From contig CAJFCJ010000003.1 of the NCBI GenBank assembly GCA_904063045.1, forward strand, positions 3,024,504 through 3,088,503: a stretch of DNA of 64,000 nt. The letters are read 5' to 3'. The number at the start of each line of letters is the position of its first letter. Position 1 is the stretch's first letter. Under the pieces are notes generated by a model. The model saw only the letters and a list, made by a program, of their open reading frames with translations. It did not search any database and was not told where the DNA came from. A program made the position numbers and the translations under genes. Positions 1 to 13,225 of this stretch are shown in pieces. This stretch comes from Dimorphilus gyrociliatus (Eukaryota > Annelida > Polychaeta > Dinophilidae).

Positions 1-630
1 ACCGAAAGTAATTGATTTTCGAACGAAAAACAAAAATTAAAATAAATTTACTTTAATTATACTATATTGAAAAGAGGGAGAGAGAGAGATAGCGAGAGAG
101 AGAAGAGCAAAAATATCATCATTTTAATACTACTATAAAAAAAAGTAGTTCATATAAAAGACAAGCTCAACACCAGTAAAAGACGCAAGTTAAATAAATT
201 AATTTGATTAAGAACGAATTGGAATAGTACATGATTATCTCCTTGTACCAAATTAAGCTGTCACCTAGACAAGGACTAAAAAGGAAACCGTTTTTTAACA
301 TTTCCAATCTATAAATAGATGTTGTATTTATCTTAACTTTTAGCATAATTTTATTACTATAATTTAGAATATTTTTTATTTCCTATGTTTCAATTCGTTC
401 ATTCATACGCTGAATATTTTACTTATAATCTAAATATAATACTAAATCAATTATAAGATATACAATATACTTTGTATATCTATAATGTTTATAAATTTTT
501 GTCAATTTTATAATCTTTTCTAACTCGATTTTGTTTCTCATCTCTTTTTCTCCGGTTCGGTCTGCCTTTATTCCTAAACCTTGTAAAAAACGTCTTGATT
601 TTGTTACAATGTTGCCTAGATAGTTAATAC

Positions 631-638
631 GCCACCTA
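631..638 (-). promoter_or_regulatory. CTCF-like core word, AGGTGGC variant
   Basis: On the minus strand the sequence reads TAGGTGGC followed by G, matching the general CTCF core AGRKGGCR. It is a weaker variant of the TAGATGGC word found eight times in the window. Binding is inferred only. Confidence 0.25.
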
Positions 639-2783
639 TAGGATTCAAGAAATTTATTGTGGCTGAAGAAAAAACTGCACATATAGGATACTCTGGATGT
701 ATTTGCTTATGCATTTAATACATGTATTGTTTAAGGAACTTGTATATATTTTATATACATATATACATATATATATGTAAACATTTATACATATACATAT
801 ACTCTGTATAAGCTGTATATTCTGTATAATATAAAGTTTATTTTTTGTTCTTTGACTGTTAAGTATGGTCGTATAAGTTTTTTTATGGGGAAAATTTAGA
901 ACTCTATATACTTTTATAAGGTAAATGAACTCGGTATTGTTTTTATGGCCTTTTACAGTTCTTGATTTGTCTCTAATACGTGTAACAAACAGTATCAAAT
1001 GACGGCTTACATAATCATATAATTTCTAAAAGTATCATAAATCAATATGAATGCATTAATACTAAAATTTTGGTATTTATTAATAACTGATATTTTTTAT
1101 TTTTGCCTCAATTTAACGTTTGATTAAGTATTTAAATCGCACTATTCTGTCCTAAATATCACCTTAGTAGAAGACCATATTTTTTATCTCAGTATCCTAA
1201 TTTATAACCCTAGTCAAGATGATATAATAATAGACCTTTAAGTTGATTTATGATTGATCAAGAAACAATTGTACTCAATTTCGTTATTATTTTTTCTCGA
1301 AAGTAATCTTTTTAGAACACAGAGTTAACTCCACGGAATAATTAAAATCTATTATCAGTTCTATTTTATACGCCAAAATTTACTCTACTTTTGAATTATT
1401 CACTAAAAATTATATCACGTGATCTTTTTCAAGAGATTTTTTTTTATCTTTGTACGCAACGTTTTTATCCTACATAATTATATGATTATGTTTAATAATA
1501 GCCGCAAAAGAGATCAGTGAAGGAACCAAACCGTATAATTTTTTCATCAGTTTCAGAGTAAATTTTCCAATGTTAGTGTCTATTTTTAATAAACTGGACG
1601 ATAAAAATTTAGTCTGAAACTTTCCAACTGTTCTTCTAAACTTTTAAACATTTTCGTCTTTTCTTGTAGGTCTATATAATAAACCAACTTATATCATCAG
1701 ATATCTCATTAACAGTAGAATTAACTTAATTTATTAAAATATAAAATTAAATTATTCTCTTAGAAATGAATAAGCTAAATATCGAATGGAAGGGACAAGG
1801 TCTTGGCTTTTTAGCACTAGGAAACGTAAAATCTTTGTGAATGACAATAATTCACCTTTATTGAATAATATTAGAAATTGCATAACCAAATAGTTTGAAG
1901 TAGAAATAGTACCAAAAATATATTGTATATAATCTATGTTATATAATAGACAGGGATTTTCCTTAAACCTCTCCTATCCTTCTCTTGATTGCATAATATT
2001 AATTTTTATGTGTATACATACTTCGGCTGATACAATAAACATATGCTAAAGTGATAAGCGCTAAAAAGACTGTTAACGTAAACACAACTCTTCTGCAAAC
2101 GATCAGAGAATGAAATCGTCTGCAGATCAATGAAGATGGGGAAAGAGTACTAGTAGCGCCATCATTTTACCGACACTTTAACGCATCTTAAGTTACTATT
2201 TAATAGAGCAAATAACCACCTATATATAACAATAATTTTTACATATCTATACAGTATATATATTAATAATATATTCTATTAACAAATAGCTACAACTATA
2301 TAAACAAACAAATTAAATATGAAATTCCTTTTTTTCTTTAAAAAACAAAAAATAATTTATTTCTCTTTTAAATGTAAAACAGATTAGCATGTATATAGTT
2401 CATATTATATTTCTTGTTGTTGAATGATACTGTATAAACATTACTTTATGACAATTGACACGATATTCTTAAGGCGTAAAGATGACACGGTAAAAGGATA
2501 CGAGTGAACGTTTAACACGATAACAATTTTCTCTTATTTTTTAGCTTATTGAAATAATTTTATTTTAAGTAACAAAATAAATAAAAACAAGAAAGTATTA
2601 AAGTGCTAAATGATCAATAAATTAACAAATTAATGGATAACCTTTTCTAATTATAATGGATATTTTTTTCTCTATATTTTTATTTTTTAATTAATTATAC
2701 AACAAAATAAAGAGTATTAGGAAAAAGGATAGGTAGATAGAGAGAGATGGATTGAGATAGATGGATAGATAGAGCGAGAGAGT

Positions 2784-2785
<2 letters not shown>

Positions 2786-2813
<28 letters not shown>
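2786..2813. repeat. (GA)n microsatellite
   Basis: An almost perfect GA dinucleotide run inside a longer GA-rich stretch. Confidence 0.9.
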
Positions 2814-2816
<3 letters not shown>

Positions 2817-3103
2817 GGCGAAATACAGATGAGAGACAGAGACGACGTTTAAACATTCATGTAGCTATGAAAATATACAATATATAAATATAAATATAAT
2901 ATTTTATCCAATTATAAAGCTCTGTACACACCTACACCATCTTTTAAAGTACATAAAAGGCATAGACGTTTTTAAGTAATATTCGTTATCTTTTATACTC
3001 TGCAGTTTTTTTCCTCTTGAAAGTTTAAAAATACGTTTTTTTTTAATTCTTTAACTAAATATTTGCTATTTTTATGTAACTTTCCCGCCAAAAAAATAAC
3101 CAA

Positions 3104-4662
3104 TTACCAAGCTCTTATGCCGTTAGGATGAATACTTGACATATAAAGTTCCGACGATGTTGGTGGAGCATGTGGAGATGGGTGTATAGGTGGAGGCGGG
3201 GGCGGATATCCAGAGAAGAAGGATGTTTGATACGTTGGTGCTCCGACACAATTTTTTCCGTCTCTTACAATTACGGGAACGGCTACTCTTCTTGGAGATT
3301 GCATTGCTGTTAACTCTAAAGTTCTGTCTTGCTTCTGTCTTTTCATTTTGTAACGACTGCAAATAATAATGACAGTTTATTTTCTTTACTTTAACGTAAG
3401 TGCTTAGATAAGATTAAATTATAAAAAATTTCTCTCATTAGATGGCGCCTTTGCATTTTGCTTAGCTTAATTTATAAAAAATAAAATTAACGATTCTTAC
3501 CGATTTTGAAACCAGATTTTAACCTGAGTAGACGTTAATTTAAGAGCCCTTGCTAATTGATCTCTTTCCGGTGCACTTAAATACTTTTGCTGTTTAAATC
3601 TCCTTTCTAATTCAAAAACTTGAGTTTGTGAAAATAAAACTCGAGGTTTACGTTTTGATCTTTGCCTCAGCAGATGACATTCTTCTGGATCAATTTTTGA
3701 CATTGGATTATCGGCATCAGATTTTTTCTTTGGCGTCTGATTAGCCGTTGAAATCGATGGTGGGGGAGTAGGAAGAAAGCTTGAATCTGAAAAAGATAAA
3801 TGAGTAATACAATTATTAACTTGAAAAGTGAATATATATCCATTATCATTTCCATCTTTTTCATTTATATTTAAATTATTATAACTCTAAACAGGCTTTC
3901 TTTAGGTTCTTTGTTCTATATCGTATACAAACAACAAATTTTATTTATATTATAGCGTCTTAGAGATAAAAATAAAAAAAAAAACTGGTAAAAGAGGCAT
4001 CTTTGTCTTAAAAGAAAAAAAAATTCAGTAAACTGGAAAACGTATGGAGAATAGTAGAGATCTTGTAAAGGTAATTTAAAGAGTACTGGGGCTAATTAAT
4101 CATCGGATTAGAGATTGTGCCGATAATAAAAATGAAGCATACGTGTATTTTATACAAAATCTCACTTTACGAAAACAAATTAACTTTTGTTGACAAAGAC
4201 GAACATCCTAGGAATATTAAGTGGAACTTAATATTATCGTAAAATTAGCTGTGAACATTATTGGTAAAATACGAAGCGTTTACTGAATATTGTCGAATAA
4301 AAGTAGACTTTTTGGTAAAAGCAAGTTAAAGTATTGAAATTTCCTTTTTGGATAACTTTTGAAAGTCTTATTTATCATTTTATTACTAAGTAACCGTTAT
4401 AAAAATTGACTTATTTTTGTTTCTAGTAATGAATACCTCTATTGCCATAATACTGAGATTCGTTATTAAAATAAGAAGCGGTTATTCTTGGATAGACATC
4501 TCCGTTTTGATATTCGGAATAGTTATCCGTAAAATGATACGGATAAGATATATCATAGGTTGAAGGTGGTGTAGAATACTGGACAACATCCGATGTTCCA
4601 TTATTTAATATATTTCTCATAGAGAACGGTTCCTCCTGAATACAAATCGGTAGGTCGTTCAT
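3104..4662 (-). CDS. NK4: NK4/tinman/Nkx2-5-type homeobox transcription factor
   Basis: Three exons on the minus strand, 4662-4437, 3786-3501 and 3356-3104, join in frame to 254 residues. Introns are 650 and 144 nt with GT-AG ends; phases are 1 and 2. The start is the first ATG in frame (4662). Residues 11-20 ([10 protein letters not shown]) are the tinman/TN repressor motif. The homeodomain is about 120-179, with W167, F168, N170 and the NK2-class Tyr at homeodomain position 54 (Y173). It is followed by an NK2-specific domain ([15 protein letters not shown]). The protein ends in GIRAW, as vertebrate Nkx2-5 does. TN motif, homeodomain residues ([20 protein letters not shown]), NK2-SD and GIRAW together point to NK4 rather than NK2.1, NK2.2 or NK3. 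The family specifies heart and visceral mesoderm and acts in the nucleus. The protein is compact; family members are often over 300 residues. Confidence 0.95.
3439..3446 (+). promoter_or_regulatory. CTCF-like TAGATGGC word in NK4 intron 2
   Basis: TAGATGGC followed by GCC lies within the 144-nt second intron of NK4. It is one of eight exact copies in the window. The match to the CTCF core AGRKGGCR is by inspection. Confidence 0.35.
4213..4235. repeat. Inverted repeat with NK2-type site in NK4 intron 1
   Basis: Two perfect 10-bp arms (AATATTAAGT and its complement) flank a 3-nt spacer. The sequence TTAAGTGG at 4217-4224 is a perfect match to the NK2-class binding site T(C/T)AAGTGG. It may be an autoregulatory element; this is inference. 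Confidence 0.5.
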
Positions 4663-4694
4663 CGCGAAATGAAGAAAGGCGTACCAAAGAATAA

Positions 4695-4729
4695 CCAATA
4701 AGCGACCGAAAGTTTACTGCGCATGCGTG
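4695..4729. promoter_or_regulatory. NK4 proximal promoter with CCAAT and NRF-1-like site
   Basis: A CCAAT box (4695-4699, plus strand) and the palindrome-like TGCGCATGCGTG (4718-4729) lie 33-67 bp upstream of the NK4 start codon. The second differs by one or two bases from the NRF-1 consensus YGCGCAYGCGCR. The surrounding 4680-4900 is the least A+T-rich stretch nearby and holds an open frame on the plus strand that I do not regard as a gene. Confidence 0.45.
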
Positions 4730-6010
4730 ACAATTGGCAAATGGCTGCCACGTGCGGCTGTTTATCACTTGCCGGCGGCCAGGTAGCGTTTATTCGATTC
4801 GGACATGGTTTACAAACGGTCGATCAACGCCATCCTTTATGCGTAGCGCGATTTTTGACTTGTTTACGCCGCCGGCTAACGTTTACGTAGGGGCGAGAAC
4901 ATACCAGGAAATGGTTAGGGATTTCTAATAAAAGAAAGAAAGGAAGATAGAGTGATAGGGAACGAGTAAAAGAATAAAAGCTTTCACTCCTGTAACATTT
5001 CACAGTAGTTCCATAGACTTTAACAGCCGAACTCTTTTATATTTTCTTTATATTTCGGAAAAAAAGGAAAAAAAATTATTTACTGATAGCATTTCATTCC
5101 TTTTGATAAAAGACATTTCGGTCTATTTCGAGTATGTAATTCAAGTATAGAATAGAGATAAGAAATCTGAGTATTATTATACTCGTTTTGTGTATTGTTA
5201 ATTCTTTTTATCATGAAGAAAAATGTATACATTGTATAATTGATAAATAAAAATATAATAAATAATTGTTAATTAAAGGAAACGTCTATTAAGAGAGAAA
5301 AGCTCAGCTAGACGTTGTGCGTAATCTTTTCTTTTAGTATTTTCATTTCTTGTAAGTTTTTCTTTTGAAGATTAAGAATGTAAAAAAAATTAAAAGAAAA
5401 TAGGGTAACTCTGACAATGTATTGACAGGGCAAAGACTTAGAAATTTCGGCGCCGTCCAGGTAAATATAAATTTAGGCGCCTAAATTTTAAGCAGGTAAA
5501 CAGAGTTAGAAGTCATTTTCAAACGCAACCGCCGCATCTCCAATCTGTTTGTTTAACGAATATATTTATAGGTCAAACAGTTAAAAATTGATCGAGAATT
5601 ACGCATATTTACATACTTTGAAGTTTTTTAAACTGATTTATTATGTATATATTGTTAATATGCACTGAAAAGAAAGCGAAAGAACTCTGTTGCTTTTATC
5701 TAGTACCTTTAATTCGCCTTTGACGCCCATCCTAAAGATGAATAGAAACGTGGTTTTATTGTAACAGTATCTTTTCTCGGAATAGTATGCCAATTTACTG
5801 CTTAATGAAGTCGTACCTTATCTTTCTAAACGTTTCTAAATAACTCGCCTTATCTCAATCAATGCATCTAATTCATATATTCATATGTAAAACAAAATAT
5901 TGAAGAGAAAGCATAATCATCTTATTTTTAAATTTGAAAACTAAAAACAAAGGTAGAAAATACAAATGAAATCTAGAACTCCTTACATTTAAGACTTCTC
6001 CGTTGGCAAA

Positions 6011-6066
6011 GCTTATCGGATCAATATAGCGAGCCATTAGAAGAGATGCGCTTATCTCTGCTTATC
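6011..6066 (-). promoter_or_regulatory. Cluster of three GATA-type sites upstream of NK4
   Basis: Three CTTATC words (minus-strand GATAAG cores) at 6012-6017, 6051-6056 and 6061-6066 lie about 1.4 kb upstream of the NK4 ATG. Two more CTTATCT words lie at about 5817-5823 and 5849-5855. GATA factors are known regulators of tinman/Nkx2-5. GATAA words are common in A+T-rich DNA, so only the tight triple is notable. Confidence 0.3.
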
Positions 6067-8681
6067 GCGGCTTTTAAGCGCAGTTTGCCTTGAGAAGATT
6101 GGAATGTTGGTAGAAATTAACGGAATTTATAAATGTAAAGGTTTCTTTACTTTCCTTTTTTTAACTTAAAGAAAATCTTGTTTTAAATTAAAGAGAAATT
6201 AATATCCTAATGTTAATTATTTGTGATATTCATATAAACTTAATGGACTATTAGGCATTTAATGTAAAGTGACTGTTTTGCGACCAATTAACACGTCGTT
6301 AATAAACGAGATAATAATATAAACATAATGGGTAAAAGGGTAGTAGAGTACTTAATAAATTGCTCACAATTTGCCCGTTAAATTATCATAAAACTAAATG
6401 TAGGCTTAACTAGAGTTAGATAGCAGCCGTACCATTTTTTTTATTTTATTTTTATTCCAACTACTTACTCTTTTTAAGAGAAGGAAGGAAGAAAGAAAGA
6501 AATGAATAAAATCTAATAAAATCGAGAATTTCCGTCATTAAATAGTGCAAAAATGTTGTTTATAGTAGAGAGACGACAGTTGAGATAACATCTAATAGAG
6601 TTAAGCCGGTGGTCCCTTTTTGATATTACTATTTGAAAAATCAACCCAGAGAGGAGAGTTTGTCAGTCTCAGACTCTGCTTATTTTCAATACACGCCTCA
6701 TCAGATGAACGACCCAGAACAACTGTATTTCGTTTAATCAGTAATACTAGCGAAATAGAAGACAGTAGCCTATGTTTAGAGACTCTTTAAACGAGTAGCG
6801 CTAGGGAAGAAGACAGGGAGAGACTATTGTTCGGTTGGAGGATAAAAGTAAAAACAACGGTATTAAAGTAAAGCAAGTAGGAAGGTAGTGGAGTTAACTA
6901 GAGAAAATATACATATATAAAAGATAAGAAGTATCCGAATGAAGGCTATTAATAAACTAAATGAACTTTTATAAAGTTTTGAGTGGATAAGTGATTGTCG
7001 TGAAGTAAAGTAAATTATATTTTTTCAGTTAGCAATAATTTTTCAAGTGCCAACTCTTTGTCGATGCTATACTGCTCTTTAGAGCTTTAAGAGATGGCCA
7101 CTTGGCGTCAAGTACTTTTTAGAACGTTTAAGATCTAGAAGAGAGTTACTTTCATCGGTGAAAAATCAGTTTTTTGATAAGAATATAGATAAATAATCAT
7201 ATACTTAAAAACCTAACTGCCCTCTAACGGCTTTTTTGTTTAGATAAGTGATGATCTGCTCAGCAAATTGTTTTCAAGAATCAAGATGATGGGATTTTTT
7301 TTTCACCAAGAATTTCAAACTATGTTAACATAAACTGTAAAAGATTCTTATCAAGATGAATAAGTTATATTCTTACTGCATTCAGCGGAAGAAAAGGTAA
7401 AAACAAAAAAAACCGGAGGAAAGAGAATTTTATGATATTGATCGCTAACAAAAAAATAAGCGGCTATAAAAGGGCCAACTTTGAAGAAGCTTCTAAATGA
7501 TTGATTTTGCTTGAGCAGCCTACTTTATCAAATTTGTTTACTTCGGCGACTGTTACAAGAGTGAAGCGCATTTTGGACGCGTCAAATTTCGTTTGTTTTG
7601 TATAGAAAGTATAACAAGACTATATCAAAAGTGCATTAAGCTTCTAATCTCTAAAACTTATTTTCTTTTTTTAAAAAATCTTCTTCAAAATAAATAAACA
7701 TCTAAATATTACAATATATCTTTTATTTACTTAATTAATATTTTATTGCGTCATAAAGTAATTGTTTAATAAATATTCATAAATATTTAAATAGTATTGG
7801 AAAAACTCTATTAAATTTAAAAGAAATTTGCTAAAGAAGACAAAAAAAACACATATAGCTATATGCTTTTAATAGTTCCTTTAATGTGTAGTATGATATA
7901 CATACAAAGAAAAAAAAACAAGCTGAGTGTTGAAGAGGATAAAATGATGTTTATCTTAAATATGACTTTAGAGAGTATTGACGACTTGATGGAAAGAGGG
8001 GAAGACACTTGTTTAACATCGGAAGGAGTATGACTTGAGTACTCTAGTGTCACTTTGAACTATTTGTATTTTATAGTGATTATAAACCGCTAATTAACTG
8101 CTCTCCTACTTTCTGAAAATTTCTAATATTTTACACCATTGACCCGTTTTATAGAAATCGATCAAAGCAAATAGCAAGTTAATTAGTACCTGGATTAGTA
8201 AACACATGTCTAGTCATTCGATTCAATTAGGCAGTTCTTTTCTAGACATTCTCCATTACATTTGTATACTCAATTGTATAAGTATTATAACATAAAAAAA
8301 CAAACAGTAAAATTTAAGCCTACGGGCTTTTCTGGAACATAGAATTATATATAGGAGTAATTCTCTTCTTTCTTTTTTTAGCTTGGTTTTTTTTATGAAT
8401 ATATCTAGGTAAATGATATCTGATCTTATAGCCGGAACACACAAGCTTTTTTTCTTAGCTTAATGAAACAATAATCTTTAAAGTAATAAAATAGAAAGAA
8501 AAAGAGTAGCCGTTTTTATAAAGAGAAAGTGAATGTATTGTACGGCTAATTAACCGTCAATGATTCTTTCTTCTAAAGTATAATCAATCTTCAACCTGCC
8601 ATAATTATAGTTATTTATAATTTGTATTAATGCTAGCTATATAACGTAGGTGGAGCTAGTATTGTAAGAAATGCTTATACT

Positions 8682-8689
8682 GCCATCTA
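8682..8689 (-). promoter_or_regulatory. CTCF-like TAGATGGC word
   Basis: Minus-strand TAGATGGC followed by A, in otherwise featureless intergenic DNA. Confidence 0.35.
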
Positions 8690-9091
8690 CCATGTATTCA
8701 AGCGATCATCACTACTTCAATTCGACTAATGCTCTTATTGCAAAAAGAGCAAATTAAGTAAGCAATTACAAGACGTAAAAGTCGCTAAGCGTCTTACAAG
8801 AGAAAGTTATTGCTGAAAGATTATCTTAATAACATAGAATTCTCACCAGATTCCTACTTCGACTCGATTTTTGAGTTAACGATGCTAATGAACTAAATGT
8901 GATAGACTATACATGAATATAAGAGAAAGGAAAACACTTTTACAAATAAATGTATTGAAATATTCTATAATTAGAATTTGTTGAATTAGCAATTTACAGT
9001 AAATGGAGAAATGTAGAAAGACCTGTTAATTATACAGATGGCGGCCTAATAATCTTTGAAGATTGTTTTTGTGTATTATTGTTTTGATCGG

Positions 9092-9099
9092 TAGATGGC
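9092..9099 (+). promoter_or_regulatory. CTCF-like TAGATGGC word flanked by TTGATCGGTA repeats
   Basis: TAGATGGC is flanked on both sides by the 10-mer TTGATCGGTA. A related CAGATGGCGG word lies about 55 bp to the left (9035). The flank GTTGATYGGTAA recurs beside the copy at 29281. Confidence 0.4.
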
Positions 9100-11567
9100 T
9101 CTGTTGATCGGTAATTCGTGATAAGTATAGTCTTCTCTTATTTCAACTTATTTAAAAATGATGATTGATTAAGTTCACTTTTAAGAGCATTACTGCTTAG
9201 GGTAACATGATGTTCAACAGAAGTATTCTTGCAGATAAGACTGTATTACATATTGCAATAATAAAACTTGTAAAACAAAGAAAACGTAGGGTGGAATATC
9301 ATGCAATTTATCGTTACAGCGTCTGTCTTTTGACAGGGAAATAAACAGGAAAGTTTGAGGAAAATCTTTGATATTTGTACCACCTGCTGAAGTTGTTGGC
9401 AAACCGAATCCTTCGGTTGAATGCTCACGTTGTATGGGATGGTCACAAAAGACTCCACCTAGTGACATTTATATTTTGACGCGATTTTCGTGAAATTGTC
9501 AGTTCGTCCCCAGGGTGCCGTGACCAACCTGAGATGACACTGTTGATAGTAAAGTGCTAATTTAGTTTGGTTACTAGGCAACAGGAGCCATTTTGACAGA
9601 GAAAGAAGGAAAAAAAGAGAAAAAAAGTTGTAGATGAATGGAAACTGTCCAGTAGCATCCTATTAAGTAGAAAAAAGGGTTTAATGGGGAATTTAGTGAG
9701 AGAGGAGAATTTTATACAAATCTTTTTTTAACATAATTATATATAAGAGACGATAAAATAGTAATTATACGTAATTTATTCGAATAAAAAGATTAATACC
9801 ATACTACACAAGATAGTTTATAGCTATGATGCATCTGTTACAGAGAAGGGTCGCGTAAATCGTAAATTGCGTCGTATCAATCATTTCGTCCGGCGTTAAT
9901 GAAGGCAATGTCGGGTACATTTAATATTATGGAGCTGGAGTTCTGCTATAAAATACGGTCGTATATCTGTACGGGCTTAAGGCAACAAATAAATATATCT
10001 TCTTAAGTTTTAATATCTGATTAACTTTACCTTATTTTTAGAGAAAGTTATTTTTGGTCCGTCATAAAAATTTCATGACTTGAAAAGAAAGAATAAAATA
10101 AAATAGTACAACTTTTATTGAAAAGAAGAGAAAACGGACCGGCATTTTTATTGTCATCTAATTACGCCTGGTGTTTATACTGAAAATACAAGGGCCGCTT
10201 GTCTACAGCACGGAAGCGGTGCGCTGTAGCCGACGATTGATTTCCGTTAACGATCCGCCGTCGTATTGCCGGCGTTTGTATGGAAAAAGTTGTTGCTAAC
10301 GTTATAAAACACGGAAAAACATGACACCGTGCATCCTGAGAAATTCTAGGAGTCAATTCCCTAGCGCCCGACAGCGCTAAAGCGGCTTACAGCATTAAAG
10401 CATCGCTATAACGCGACGTTATAGCAAAAAAGAGGCAGCATGAATAATTGACACATTCGATATCGGCGGCTGCTTCGTGAAAAATTTAGTATCAACATTT
10501 TCATGTCGGGGTCATTTTTAAGTCGGAGAGCGTTCGTAGCACGACAGTTTTCCTTGGATAGCGATTTAAACACAATCGAATTTCATAATTCTTGGATATC
10601 TTTTTGGTATATTATGGCGTATTCCTTTATTGCGTGCTATATGAAAAGTTTACCTAGCTAATAACATCCTATTTGTTCTTATTTCTTCGTTTATCAGTGT
10701 TTCATGTGTTTTTAGTTTGTGTTTGTATTGTTCTACTTCCTAGTACTGACTTTTATCTTTGTATATTTATCAATTATGATGTTTACTTTGCGGGTAGAAC
10801 GCTGTCTTCTTAATTGCATGTAGCCCAACATTTTATTGTTAGGTATGTAAGCTACTTGAAAAAGAACGCACCTACACGCTGGCCACCTGGCTTCCGAAAA
10901 GCAATTGTCACGCAGAAATTCATTTCAAAAACTATTAAGTATATATTTGAACATGTAAAGAAATTGTACTCATATTTATCTATATATATTAGTATATGTA
11001 TATTTATATCTATAGACGTTTGCTCATAGCACATGTTCAAATTTCAATATATTCATGTGTTAAGACTTTGGTAGTAAAAATTTGTATATTATATTATTAG
11101 TTGTAACAAATATATATATATATATATATCCTTGTCCCCATGCCAACAAACAAAACTGCAACACCTGAATGACAGCTCATTCTTCAAAGTTCTCAATTAG
11201 CAAAGCAGCAACAACGCGTCTTCCTCTATTACAATTTTTCTCCAAGTCTTCTATAATATTGTACACATTTCTATTATTCATATTTTCATTATAAATTAAT
11301 TAATAAAAATATTTCTGTGTCCCATAAGCAGTTAACCTTTAAAGATGGATGTCAAAAGATGGAGAATTGAAATGGATCTTTTGCTTCTTAGCTGTGGTGC
11401 TATCATCAATTTTCACCGTATTCGGAAACTCATAGCAATTCCCTAAATGGTTTATCAATGGAATAGCTTCAAAGTCTTTCCAACTGTTCGTCTGTAAACC
11501 ATTTATAAACGTTTTTTCTATAAATACGAATATACATATATTTATTATTATAGTTATATATATTTAT

Positions 11568-11626
<59 letters not shown>

Positions 11627-11650
11627 ATAGACTAACGAGCTAGTTAGCTT

Positions 11651-11683
<33 letters not shown>
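11568..11683. repeat. Two adjacent (TA)n tracts
   Basis: Pure TA runs at about 11568-11623 and 11653-11683, separated by about 30 bp. A shorter run lies at 11110-11129. Confidence 0.9.
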
Positions 11684-11686
<3 letters not shown>

Positions 11687-13171
11687 ATTACTAACGGGGT
11701 TTTAAAAACCGATAGATATATCCTTTCAGTTCCCTCTTGCCGAAAAGCACTCAGCACTTCGGGCGGTTTATTGCGTGTTCAGTAGATCGAGACAGAAAAA
11801 CGGTCGTAGTTTAGCGGCCCATAACGGAAGTCTACAAGTCTTTCCAAAATGAATTATCGGTCAAAAAGTCAAATTCATTCTATTCATATTCCATTGATCA
11901 ATTGACATGTCATCATATTTACTCGATAGCTAATGTTACACCCTATTTGTTCGCGTTGCTCCAAAGTGGTATTTTGTCATTCAGCGATATGTTCTTATTA
12001 AACATAATTGAAAGACCTATGATCTCTTGTCAAAATAGTATTTTTCCCCTATTAAATAAATGCTCATTTAATTCTTTTGTAATTTATTTACAAATAAATT
12101 TATAGTTAATAGTTTTCTCTTATAAATCTTTGATGGGGAATATACAATTTTTTCTGTCTATCCATATATGGATATATAGAGTAAGGCGACAGATAAATAC
12201 AGTTGCAGCGACGGTGTAAAAAAACAAGTAACCATCTATTAAAGCAATTAATATAAAAACGCCTCGCAGTAATTCAACCGTTATTATAAAAGGGGTACTT
12301 TTGTTTTTTTTATCTAGCATTTATATACATACATCACACGAAAGGCACATTTTAAAAAGCCATTATTTTATTAAGTATGGCGCCGCTTAACTAATTTCCC
12401 ATCGCGTGACGGCAACCAATATAAAAGTTGTTTATATTTTTTTTCCCAATACTAACTAGCCGGATTGGGCGGACAGGCTTATTTCGTAATTGTCATGTTT
12501 TTGTTTAGCTTATGTATTATTGATGTCCGTTTAGTTGCTGATCTCCAACGTGTATAGTTTTTACACACATAAGCGGAAAAAGATGGCGATTCGTCTAAAT
12601 TAGATTAAGGATTAGATCGATCCAACGTCTTTTCGCTGCATGTACAAAAAAAACGGACAAGTTCGATAAAGACTATCGATATAGCGAATTTTCCTATATC
12701 GGTTTATTGAATGCGTCTTTTTCACAGCAATGTAAGTTTTTGCTAAACGATGATAAAGAAATATTTAGCAATAATTCTTTAACTCGTTCAATTTTAACAT
12801 TTCTCTTATATTGCAATTTTTTCAATTATTCTATTCACTCTATCACCTACATTTTCTCGTTCTCTTCTTTATTTTATTCCTTCATTCTCTCTCTCTCTCA
12901 TTCGTTCTTGCTTTGTACTCTTCTCTATCGTCTGAATTAAATTTTTTTGCATTTTAAGGGATAATAAAATTTTTCAAAATAACCATATTCGGCGTCTAAT
13001 CACTTATTATTTTTAACTTGGTTGTAATCTTTTATAAATTCAATTACTATCATTATTTTTAGATACAATTAGCACATGATTAAAGAGAATAATTTCTAAT
13101 GTATTATTAACTTATGAATATATTTAAATAATATATATATTTATACATCTGTATATAAAGACCATGTAAAC

Positions 13172-13177
13172 CTATAC

Positions 13178-13222
<45 letters not shown>
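13172..13222. repeat. (TA)n tract
   Basis: A TA dinucleotide run interrupted by single CA units. Confidence 0.85.

Positions 13223-13225
<3 letters not shown>

Larger units (their letters stand above)
1..3103. other. AT-rich non-coding flank
   Basis: No coding region can be supported here. The open frames are short, A+T-rich and rich in Ile, Tyr and Lys, with no family resemblance. The stretch contains GA-rich tracts (about 70-105 and 2710-2815) and many TATACAGTATA-like words. One CTCF-like word lies at 631-638. The part next to 3104 probably holds the 3' UTR of the NK4 gene, but no end point was determined. Confidence 0.6.

Noticed and set aside
9214-9468. Overlapping open frames on the minus strand
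   Set aside because: Two frames are open at once and neither resembles a family; no splice context.
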